Assembly (NCBI GenBank): GCA_032718565.1
Contig: JAVGVS010000043.1
Span: 2,911,557 to 2,975,556, forward strand
DNA from: Distichodus sexfasciatus
Taxonomy: Eukaryota; Chordata; Actinopteri; Characiformes; Distichodontidae
DNA length: 64,000 bases
Reading direction: 5' to 3'
The translations under genes and the position numbers were made by a program. The notes beneath the pieces are model-generated. The model made no database searches. It saw only the letters and a list, made by a program, of their open reading frames with translations, and had not been told where the DNA came from. Shown here piece after piece: positions 11,901-23,900 of the stretch; position 1 is the first letter of the stretch; every line of letters starts with the position of its first letter.

Positions 11901-14900
11901 GCCCGTATCTAAATAAATAGAACGCCGACTTCTGACTCATTACGGCAGATCGGGTCACATATAGTGAAACAAATGCATATTAAGACTATTTGTGGCCCTA
12001 TACAGTCCAGGGCCTGGGCTACAGCCCCAGTAAGCCCTTGTTGAAGCCCAGCCATGCATGTATGATGCATCTTAAAATTAACAAATTATGGATGTGTCTT
12101 AAGTGGCTCTGACTACTAAGTGAAATGACTAGGAACAACATATTACAGCAGTTTAAACTAATAAGACCAAGTTAACTTGGTTTTGTTTCCAACCTTGCCA
12201 TTTCTGTTGTGCACTCGAAGAGCCATGTTGGGGGAGGTCAGCAGCAGTAGAGATTCTTGTTCGGACAGTTTCTTCCGCAACCTCTCAATAACTTTTGACC
12301 CCTTGCTGGCTCTCTGAAGGGAGAACAGAGGGGTTCAAGAAAACAAAAGGAGAACTCTGAAGATGACATCACACACAGGTCCATCTAATGCACTGTGTAG
12401 ATATTAATTTCTGACCTAATAGTACTTACAGATGGTAAGTCAGTTAATAAGCAGGTGTTTTATTAGTATTAAGAACAGATGTGGTCTACAAAGCAGTGAT
12501 ATATTTCACTCTGGATTAGAGCTAAATGCAATAAATATTAATGTTACATCAAAAAAAGACAATCCCTACTTTTTTAGCATGGCAGTATGTGATTTGGGAT
12601 CTTGCTAATGACAAGAATATTGCATTGTTCTGCCGTCAAGAATCCCACTCAGTGCTGTACAATAAATTCAAGTAATGTACAACAGTACAACAAAAACACA
12701 GGAGTACTAAATCAAATAAGTTAAAAGACAAAAATTTTAAATTAAAAGATTAAATTACTAAAAAACACTGAGATTATTCAAATTACAACCCATGTTGCTC
12801 ATGAATGTTAAAAGAAGTCAAGAACAGCTATGTTTTAAGCCTGGTTTTAAACATTTGAATTGTTGAAGAAGCTCGAATTTCGATTGGGAGAGCGTTCCAA
12901 AGTTTCAGTGCTAAAACTGAGAAGGCACGATCCCCCCTGGTCTTCCTCCTAGACTTAGGTATGACCAACAAGGGCCATTCAGAGGAGCGAAATGACCGAA
13001 CCGGTGCATACAACTGTGAGCCAGTGAAGCTAAGCCAAAACTGGAGTAACAGACTCGTACTTGCGAGAGCCAGTAAGGAAATGAGCAGCAGCATTTTGGA
13101 CCAGCTGCAGCCGAGAGAGATTTACTGATACCGGATAGAAGCACATTACAGTAGTAGTCAAGGCACGAAATGATGAGAGCATGAAAAACTTTTTTCAGAT
13201 CTGAGTGCCAAGAAATAGCTTGATTCTAGCAAGCAGGCTCAGCTGGACAAAGTAGCTCTTGACAATAGAAGAAACCTATTTGTTGAAATGCAAATCAGAG
13301 TCAAGGATAACCCCAAGATTTTTGATGTGTGGCTTGCAAAACCCAGCTAATGAGCCAAGCTGATCCCTGACAACATCATTGGAAGCAACTGGTCCAAATA
13401 CAGTGACCTCTGTCTTACTCTAATTGAGATTGAGAAAATTTGCAGCCATCCAGTGTTTAATGTCGTCGTAACATTTGTGTAGAGATGTTAAGGACTCCTT
13501 AGTCAAAGGTAAATAAATCCACACAGTTCTGGTAAGGTCACAGCCTATAGCACCTTTTCTCTCTGGATCTCACTCCTGAGCGAGGAGACTTTAATCCTAA
13601 TGGCATCCAGCTCCTCATCCGGAACTTGTGGAACGGTGAGGGGTTCAGTCTCCTCTGCTGTTTGGAATGTCAGATCTGCCAGAGGGATGTACCACTTACA
13701 GTCATACTGCTGACTCTTCCTGTGAGAAAGATGGTGGGAGAAATGGAGAATGATCAAATATGAAAATACACTTTGGAATCTGATAACAGAGAACTCAGGA
13801 CCAGTCTTGTATAAAGTACCCGAAAGTCACACTTAAGTATAAATACAGATACCCTCCCAAAAATTAACTATGATAAAAGTTCAAGTCACCAAATAGAATT
13901 CCCCTAAAGTAAAAGTCTTAAAGTATCTAGTATTTACTGCACTTAAGTATTACAGGCAGAAGTGGGTAGAGTAGCCAAAAATCTTACTCAAGTAGGAGTA
14001 TTGTTACTTTAGAATAATATTACTCAAGTAAAAGTAAAAAGTAGTTATCCAAAAAAACCTGGATGAATGAATCTCCACAGACATAGTTATCCAAAAATTT
14101 ACTCAAGTAAGAGTAAAAAGTACTTGGTGAAAAAACTAACCAAGTACTTAATAACTTCTGAGTAAATTAAAGATTAACTGGTTTATCATATAATCAAATA
14201 TGCAAAAATATAAAATAACAATGTAAAATGTGTTTGGATATTACCAAACAATATTACATAAAAAACTTTAAAAAATCTATACAAAGTAACATAAATTAAG
14301 GCTAATTCAGCCACAATAAACAGTACAATAATCTGTAATAATTTAATAACTTTTTTAGTTTAAACAAAAAGGCTCAGCAGGCAGAGATTACACAGTAAAA
14401 CAAGAACAAGTCTGTCTGTGCATAAACTGTCCTGTGTGTGTGTGTGTGTGTGCGTGCGTGTATGTGCCTGTGTGCATGTCTGTCTGTCTGTGTGTGTGTG
14501 TATGTATCTCTGTGTGTGTCCGCGCATGTTTTGTGTGTGGTAATGTGACTGCCAAGCTCCGTTTGATTGGTGGAACGGTCATTTAGGAAAAAGTTTTCCA
14601 ACAAAACAAACTGATCGGATGGCATTGGATAACGGAGTAAAAGTAGTGTTATTTCTTCACAAATATACTCAAGTAAAAGTAAATATTATGTTGTATAAAA
14701 ACTACTCTTACAAGTACAGTTTATCCAAAAAGTTACTCAAGTAAATGTAACGGAGTAAATGTAGCGCGTTACTACCCACCTCTGATTACAAGTAATCTAT
14801 AACTAACTGTACTTGAGTAATGAAAATACAAGTGCAAGTAAATGTTAATAACAATAGAATGCTGTCTAAACTTTTAATATTAGAACATTTAATCAGCATT

Positions 14901-17900
14901 TTAAAGCATGGTAAAGAAAATTTTTGCCTACATCACACACTTCAAAAACAGGGCTTTAAAAACCTAATCTGGCACCTCAAAACAAACAATGTCTTCAAAG
15001 CCTTAAGAATTTACTTAACACCAACCAGTTTTTTCTACATAGCTTCATTCAACCTTCCCTTCCTCCCTCTTTTTTTCTCCCTAACCTCCTTTCCTCCTTT
15101 GCTGAAACCCTTGCGCATAACAACCCAGTCATTACTTGAAACTGAAAAAAGAGGCATTTCATCCTATGGGACAAATCTTTCCCACCCACGTAAGAAAACA
15201 TTGTACAAGTATGGCCAGGGTTGCTGCTCATCTTCTTCTCCGTTGTTTGTAGCCGACGCTGCTTCCTCAAGCTTTTGTTGCGGTCACCTGAACTTAGAGC
15301 GGCAGAGAAAACACCAAATCTAATTTGATTTTTGTAACGAGTAACGTCACTCCCCGTTGGAAATGTATCGGAGTATAAGTATGCAATTCTATTACGAAAT
15401 GTAGTGAAGTAAAAGTGAAAGTTGACAAAATAAAAAAACTCAAGTAAAGTACAGATACTCCCAAAACACACTTGAGTACAGTTACTACGGTGCCCTGTTA
15501 TGACTAGAGATTTCAGTCTCAGTTTAAAAGTTTGTTGGTCATGGGTTCAGTTCAGGGTGACTGTATCATACTTTCTAGGCAACCACCTGTTTCTGTGGGA
15601 AAAGCAAACAAATATTTTGTAAATTTTGGAAACAAATATTTCTTGAGAAATTCCTAAGCCTGTCTGTCAGTTAGGGGCAGTTGGTGGCGTAACGGTAGGG
15701 TGTTCGCACCGTGATCAGAAGGTCGCCGGTTCGAATCCAGTTCCGGTAAAGTTACCACTGAGGTACTCATGAGCAAGGTACTGTCCCCAACCACTGCTCC
15801 CCGGGTGCTTGTTGCTGCCCACTGCTCCTTCACAGACTGCTCCTTCACAGATGCACTGTGTGCTGTGCTGTGGTGTGTTCACAATGACAAATAACCACTC
15901 ACTTTCACTTTCCTATACCTGGCATTAATGCGTGGCGATACTCTGAGGTGACTTTCACTTAGTCACATCACTAAGTCTCACATACTTTTAATTCTCTTAC
16001 AGTTAAAAACTGTTTGTTTCTTACAATAACATTACTCTTATGTAGCATCAGAGGTCCTACTGTTCTTTGTTAATTCTTTTGGTAGGAAGGGCACTGTGGG
16101 CCTATTGGTTTACAACTCACATATACCACCACATCTGTTCAGATGCTGTGTTTACTTTACCAGTCACTACAGCAATGTGTTCAAAATTTCAACATACTTA
16201 ACCTGTTTCTTTTCTATATAAGCTCAATACATTAATATAGAGTTCTCTTAGGTAGTTTTAGAGAAGCAAGCTGAAAGTTTGATTCACCAAATCAAATCTC
16301 ACACAACATATGCAAAAGAGCTTATCATTCATAGAATTTTTTCCCTGCTGTCTTGTCTTCTTTGTTTCATAATGTTCCTGATGAACCCCTTTTCAGCCCC
16401 TCCAGGAAAGGTGGCTCACAAGTTAGTTCGTTCTGACAGATATGAGTTACAACTATGTCATGCATTTGCTTGAAGAAGAAACTGTGACTGTTACAATAAA
16501 GTGTGTTACAGCCTGTTACAAATTTACAGATGTTACAGTCTTCTGTGTTTGAGGGGGATTACAGTTTTATAGAGACAGACACATGTGTAAACTGCATTTG
16601 GTTGATTGGCCAGTTGTAGCTAGACAACTTAGTACTTTGTCTATGAAATCAAGAAATTTCTGCTTACCCTCCGATCTGTTTCTTTAGCTTGGCACAGAGA
16701 AGCAAGTCGGTGAAGAGGAAGACATGTCGTAGCTTCCTTGCCCCCTCTACCAGTTCCACCATGAAACTGTCCTTTAGCAGCTGACGATTCTACCCAGGAA
16801 TAACACAACACACTCACATATTATTTTATCTCACCCACAGATCATCTTTTAGCTGGTGGGCTTACCAGCTACTTACAAAATAACCTCAATCGAGTAAGAT
16901 GAATTATCTGGTCCACTTGAGAATCCATAAACATGATTTTGCATGTGAGCAGCTTAATTATATTTTGGTGTTAAAGCAAGATGGGCAACCAGCTAAAAAC
17001 AGAATGTGTTCATTATGACCCAGTTTAAAATGTATGTTGGACAATGCTAGTACAGAGCAAGGCTCCCCTGTCCCACTAACCTTAATCTATCAAATAAAGG
17101 ACATAATTAATGAAGACTTGGAGCAACTGTGTCAGTGTGGGAAATTTCTGAAAATGTATTAATCATGGGCTCACTAGGCTTGAAAAATGCATCCTATTTG
17201 AGAATGTATCTAAGATTGTTTGGGTGTCGGTTAGTATCATCCCATAACTTTGCAATGCTTTACACAGATTGTACTAAAGTGATGCTAAAGTGTTATAAAG
17301 AAGTTTTCCTTCAGGGGACAGCCTCTTCATATCTAGTCTCCAAGACACTAGCCCCAGAAAAGGACATTAAATGCACAGTGTCTGGTTGTCTTTGTGTGAC
17401 TGTGAGATGGGAACACATGGAGGACATTTTAAACAGATAAACCAGAGGTCTGAGAACCAAAGCAATGGCTAATGTGATTACACAAATATAGACATAAAGG
17501 GGACCACAGCCCACAGCTAGATATCAGCTACCATTGCTCCAAAATAAACACATACGACCCTGTAGTAAGGCAACAATAGGTGACATCACCATCATCATCC
17601 GGCTCTGCGGTCTTCCATATACTCTGTCTCTCAATAGCCGACTAAATATGAGCACAATAACATATCGCTGCTCACAAGTCTTTCTCTCTCTCTCTCTCTC
17701 TCTCTCCCAAACATACACAGATATTTATGTGTTTGAGGCCAATTCCGCCTATGCAAGTCAAGGCAAGGCAAGGCAAGGCAAATTTATTTATATAGCACAT
17801 TTCATACACAGAGGTAATTCAAAGTGCTTTACATAAAAGGAAGTAGAATAATCATAAAAACAATAATCACAAGAAAGAAGTAGAACAATCATAAAAACAA

Positions 17901-20900
17901 TAAAACAAAATGATTTAAAAATGATTTAAAAATTGATTTAAAATAAGTTCAAGACAGTTAAAAACAGAATGCAATCAGTTTGGACGAAGCACAGTGCTCA
18001 TTCAGTAAATGCACAGCTAAACAGATGAGTTTTAAGTCTAGATTTAAATGTAGCTAATGTTTTAGAACATTTGATCTCTTCTGGAAGCTGATTCCAACTA
18101 CGGGCAGCATAATAGCTAAAAGCGGATTCCCCTTGTTTTGTGTGAACCCTTGGTATTTCTAATTGACTCGATCCTAATGATCTGAGCGGTCTGTTAGGTT
18201 TATATTCAGTGAGCATATCTGCAATGTATTTAGGTCCTAGGCCATTGAGTGATTTATATGTCAGTAAAAGTACTTTAAAATCAATTCTAAATGTAACTGG
18301 AAGCCAGTGTAGGGACCTGAGGACTGGTGTGATATGCTCAGATTTTCTGGTTCTAGTCAGAATCCTGGCAGCAGCGTTCTGAACGAGCTGCAGCTGTCTA
18401 ATGGTTTTTTTGGGGAGGCCAGTGAGGAGACCATTACAATAATCCACCCTGCTTGTGATAAAGGCATGAACAAGTTTCTCCAAGTCTTGGCTGGAAACAA
18501 AACATCTAATTCTTGCAATGTTTTTAAGATGATAGTATGCTGATTTAGTTACTGCTTTGACATGACTACTGAAACTAAGGTCTGACTACATAATCACGCC
18601 AAGATTCCTGACTTGGTTTTTAGTTGTTTGACCCCTAGCATCAAGATATGCATTCACCTTAAGAACTTCCTCTTTGCTTCCGAATGCAATGACTTCAGTT
18701 TTCTCCTTGTTTAACTGAAGGAAGTTCTGGCACATCCAACTGTTAATTTCATCAATGCATTGGCAGAGGGAGTCAATGGGGCTGTAGTCATTTGGCGATA
18801 AGGCTAGGTAAATCTGGGTATCATCAGCATAGCTGTGACAGGCAATTTGGTTCTTTCTCATTATTTGACTTAGTGGGAGCATATACAGGCTAAACAAGAG
18901 CGGCGCAAGAATTGAGCCTTGAGGGACTCCACGTCATGGACGTCCACTTAGACTTATGTTCTCCTATACTCACATAATAACCTCTCCCTTCTAAGTATGA
19001 CCTGAACCAATTGAGAGCCATCCCAGAAAGCCCGACCCAGTTTTCCAGTCTCTCTAGAAGAATGTTATGATCGACAGTGTCAAACGCAGCACTAAGATCT
19101 AGTAGTACCAGCACTGATATTTTGCAAGAATCAGAATTTAGGCGAATATCATTTATTATCTTAACGAGTGCTGTCTCTGTGCTGTGATGCGGTCGGAAAC
19201 CAGATTGAAAATTGTCCAGGTGTCCATTTAAGTTTGAAACTGATTGAAAACTACCTTTTCAATAATCTTGCCTATAAAAGGAAGATTAGATATTGGTCTA
19301 TAGTTGCTCAATATGGTGTTATCAAGATTGCTCTTTTTCAGAAGGGGCTTAACAACTGCAGTTTTCAGGGAGTTTGGAAAAGTCCCAGAAAGAAGAGAGG
19401 TGTTCACCACTTCTAGGAGATCTGCTTCTATACAGTTAAACACACTTTTGAAAAAAGATGTGGGAAGTGTGTCAAGGTTGCAGGTTGAGGAGTTAAGGTG
19501 CTGCACTATTTCTTCCAAAGTTTTGCTATCGATTGCTTCAAAACCAGACAAAGTGACTTCTTTTTAAAATTGCGGTCGAATCAGTGTGACCTCTGCATAA
19601 CTTGAGGATGTGCTAATCACGTTTCTGATATTAATGATCTTCTCTGAAAAGAAGGAGGCAAAGTCATTGCATTTACTGTCAGAGAGCATTTCACTGGGAA
19701 TCTGACTTGGGGGGTTTGTTAGTCTCTCAACAGTAGCAAAAAGAGTGCGAGTGTTGTTTATGTTACTGTTTATAAGGTTTGAAAAGAACTTCGGTCTTGC
19801 TGTGGCTAGTTCCACATTGAAAGCATGTAGGCTGTCTTTATAGATGCTATAGTGAATTTCAAGTTTCATCTTCCGCCACATCCGCTCAGCTTTTCTGCAT
19901 TGTCTTTTCATACTCTGTACTGCTGTTGATCTTCTCCAACATGATTTTTGTCTGCCAGTCGTCTTACTGACTTTCACTGGTGCAATGTCATCGATGACAT
20001 TCTTAACTTTTGAGTTAAAAGACTCCAGGAGAAGATCAACAGAGTCTGCAGAAATACCTGGCATTGAAGATATAGCCTTCATAAACAGCACACTAGTATT
20101 TTCGTTAATACATCTCTTTCTGACAGAGACGGATCTAGTTTCAGTGGTAGCAGAGATCAATATATCAAAGAAAATACAGAAGTGATCAGATAGTGCTACA
20201 TCCTTAATGACAATGGAGGAAATGTTTAGACCCTTACTAATGAGTAAATGAAGAGTGTGTCCACGATTGTGTGTGGGTCCATGCACATGCTGAATCAGGT
20301 CAAAAGTGTTTAGAGCGGTTATAATTTCCTTTGTAGTTTTGATTTCTGCATTTTCTATATGAAAATTAAAATCCCCTGCAATAGCAAAACAGTCAAACTC
20401 TGAGGAAATCATTGATAACAGTTCTGTGAACTCTTCAACAAAGGCTGGAGAGTATTTTGGAGGCCTGTAAATAATGATAAATAGAATTCGTGGAGCACCT
20501 TTCAGCACAATCCCTAGATATTCAAAAGACAGCTACTGACCAAATGACACTTGCTTACATTGATAGACATCTTTAAATAGAGCAGCTACACCACCACCTC
20601 TCCTAACAGCTCTGCAGACACTCATGAAAGTAAAGTTAGGAGGGGCTGTTTCATTGAGGACTCTTGCACTGCAGCTGTCTTCAAGCCATGTTTCAATTAG
20701 GAACATAAAATCCAGGTTGCATGTGGTTATTAAGTCATTGATCAGAAATGATTTATTTTTTAGTGAGCGAATGTTTAGAAATGCTAACTTGATGCCATTT
20801 CTTTTTGTCTCTAGAGCAGTCTTAGTTTGATACCTAATGGGCCGCAGATTAGATGGGTCAGCTGTGCGGTTTGAGAGGGCCTTAGACTTTCTATCACGTG

Positions 20901-23900
20901 ATAGAACAGAGATAGAGAAAGCTACAGGCACACTGGGTTCCCACTTGTTATGTAAACATTTCTGAGTGTTGCTGCTATCATAGCAGGGACCCGACACATA
21001 TCACTGAGAGTTGTTATCAGTTGTTTTTGGTTCACCTACAGCAGATGGAGGAGAGTTTGGGCCTGGCCGGAGAGCTCTCGAGGGAGGAGGAGGGTGAGCT
21101 GGGCCTACAGGCTTTGGTGGTTGTGGTGCCCGCCGTTTTTTAGTTGATATCTGGGGGCTTGCAGCAAAAGAGTGGGAGAGTCTTGTTCCAACATCTACCA
21201 GTTCCTCCATTTTCTGTGAGAAACTTAGAAGTGGAAATGCTGGAGAGAGAGATGTGTCTGATGAGCTCTGGCTCTGGTGTTTCCGGTGGCTGAAATATGT
21301 TGCCCTGACTTTCCTGGCTGTTTATCAGAAAGTCTTCTTTCGGCGCTGAATCTTGGAGTTGTTGTAGTGCGTCACAGTCTGTCTGTGATGAGCTCTGTGG
21401 GCAGGGCTCAACTGGGAGGGTGTCCATGAGCAGTGCTTGTTGTGGCTGTGTGGCGTTGTCAGTGTGCTTGTGAGATGTCAACCACATGACGACTCTGAAG
21501 CAGATTTGAAGTCCTGTGGTCACTCATACTTTGTCCAGGTGTGTGAGTGCCATTCATGTTGGGTGAACTGGCACACTCTACTGAAGGATGACGGAGTGAA
21601 AAATAGATGTTGTCCTTTAGCACTCTTGCACCAAGTTTGTTTGGGTGGAGGCCATCCAGTTTAAACAGTTGTCTATGGCCCCAGAAAAGACTGAAGTTGT
21701 CAATGAAGTTGACTCCTTTTAGACTGCAGGTTCTTTGTAGCCATGTATTCAGCCCGAGCAACCGTGAAAACATGTTAGTTCCCCTTGCTGGGAGTGGTCC
21801 ACTGATGAACGGCTGAACTTTAAGTCTTTGAAGTGTTTCGATGAGTTTACTGAAGTCCTTCTTTAGGAGTTCTGACTGCTCTTTCCGAATATCGTTCTTC
21901 CCCACATGGATGATGATTCGATTTGCAGTCTTGTACTTCATTAGGATGTTCGGAAGTTCCCTGTTCACATCAGAGACGGTTGCTTGAGGAAAGCTGCATG
22001 TAGTTATATTCCTGCTACTGATATTTCTGATAATGGAGTCACCCACTATCAGAGTCCTGGCCTCGGTTGCTCTCTGAACTGAAAGCCGCTGTCTGTTCGA
22101 CCTTGAGCGCCTGTTAGTAGCGATGTTAGCTGCTGGCTCATACGATCCATGTTCAATCACATTTGGGGATTCTTCACCCACATTCATTAGTGCTTCAAAT
22201 CTGTTCTCAAGCTGTATAGGAGGTGGTAAAATACCAGTTTTTGCAAGCCTTGTCATAGCCATATCTGGGGTAGAGGATGCTACGGCAGCAATCCGAGACA
22301 CTCGTGACAATCGGATGTCTTGAGTGCCTTTGGGTCTCGCTCCCTGTTTGTGCCATCGATTAGTGTGTTGATCAGTTTCTTGTTCCTCTACACTTATAAC
22401 TTGTTGAGTGTTCCGCCTGTTTTGGAAGTCCAGCAAGTAACTTTGTTTCAAGAACCACAATCCTTTGTAAAAGTCTGTGGCAGTTTGTGCAGCAAGTAGA
22501 TTCCAGAAGAGGCATTTTCTTTCTCGTCTGTTGTAGTAGGCAGCTGTGTTTTTCCGTCTCCGGAATGTAAACTGCTGGCAGTGGGAGGCAAAGAGTCTCT
22601 TTTTTCGTAGTATTATTCCAGTTACGAAAAGTGTTTGTGCCAAAAGAGTGTCATTTGAGCACTGTGCTGATCTGCTGAGGTTAAAATCTTGGAAAATCTT
22701 AGAAAAGTCTGAGAAAAGTATATAAACAGGGAGCAAAGCGCGGAGCAGTAAGCAAAAGCGTCCGAACAGTAGCAAAGCAGGAAGTGAACCCTAACCCTAG
22801 AAATTCTTCAAAGTACCTCACAAAGGTAGACAAAGAAGACAGATCTGTATATGTGCCTGCAGCTAGGGCCATATTAGAGTCATCATGCTGATTCAAAATG
22901 AGACAGTCTGCGTACACACACGCACGCACATTACACCCACACATACACCTATGTTGCTGTAGTGTAAAGTGTGAAGACCCGCCAACATTAAGACACAGCG
23001 CAGTTTCAAATTATGCTGTTCACATCCAATGGAGAGTGGAGAGTGCCCAATGGTCCATCTAACCGCCATAACATACAGCGTTTCAATTGTGCTTGCTGAA
23101 TAATTAAAGAAATCAGGAAATATTTTCAATCTGCTCAACAAGGTTATTTGTCATTGTGAACACACCACAGCACAGCACACAGTGCACCACAACAAAACGT
23201 GACCTTCGCATTTGACTATCTGTGAAGGACCAGTGAGCAGCTGACATGGGTAGTACCTGGGGAGCAGTGGTTGGGGACGGTACCTTGCTCATGAGTACCT
23301 CAGTGGTAACTTTACCGCCCTGGGATTCAAACCAGCAACCTTCAGATCCCGGGACAAGCGCCCTAACCATTATATAACCGCTACATACGCTATATATAGA
23401 GATTGTGTGGCCACACACAGCTCCAACTCCATCAATAAATTCGCTGATGACACAGTTGTGCTGGGCCTCATCTCCAACAAAGACAAGACAGCCTACAAGG
23501 AGGTGAAGGACAACCTGACGTCATGGTGAACTGCCTCCAACTTAACGTCAGCTAGACCCAAGAGCTGGTGGTGGACTTCAGCAGCACTATGAAGTGCTCT
23601 TACACGCCCCTCTACATCAACAGAACTGCAGTGGACAGAGTGAGCAGCTTCAAATGTCTGGGCATTTGCATCACTGAGGATCTGACATGACCTGAACACA
23701 TCCAAGCCCAGTCTAAAAGGGCGAGGTTGCGTCTTTACCACCTCACACAGCAGAGGAAGTTTTGGGCAGTTGGTACCCTATTGGTTAGGGTGTTAACCAG
23801 GACATGACACAACTACTTCCATAATATAATACAAACTCATGTAAACTCTTCCATATTGTAAGCAACCTGCCATATTTCACTTGTATACTTATATGCCCAT

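Larger units (their letters stand above)
13798..15498. mobile_element. Cluster of hAT-like non-autonomous repeats
   Basis: The flanks of the 13957 element carry ACTTAAGTATAAATACAG on the left and CTTGAGTACAGTTAC on the right. These are typical of fish non-autonomous DNA transposons. The two flanks may belong to different families, so the outer boundary is uncertain. Confidence 0.4.
17755..22795 (-). mobile_element. Nearly full-length L2-like LINE (about 5 kb)
   Basis: On the minus strand the order is 5' leader, ORF1 with an esterase domain, ORF2 with AP endonuclease and reverse transcriptase, and a 3' end TGCTATATAAATAAATTTG followed by CCTTG repeats, here the tandem GGCAA units at 17762-17781. 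An esterase ORF1 plus AP endonuclease is characteristic of the CR1/L2 group. ORF2 is frameshifted, so the copy is dead. It sits in intron 8 in the same orientation as bcr. Confidence 0.85.

Noticed and set aside
12911..13144. Open frame with hydrophobic stretches
   Set aside because: Alternate frame of the LINE remnant at 12810-13510.
14820..15323. Open frame of 167 codons on the plus strand
   Set aside because: Low-complexity composition inside a cluster of DNA-transposon repeats; no motif and an overlapping frame of similar length on the other strand.
15690..15760. Possible tRNA gene (box A and box B words)
   Set aside because: It is the head of a repeated SINE; several copies share the same non-tRNA body and tail, and no good cloverleaf is seen.
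22784..22800. Telomere-like AACCCTAACCCTA
   Set aside because: Only two units, at the 5' end of a LINE; too short to mean an interstitial telomere.
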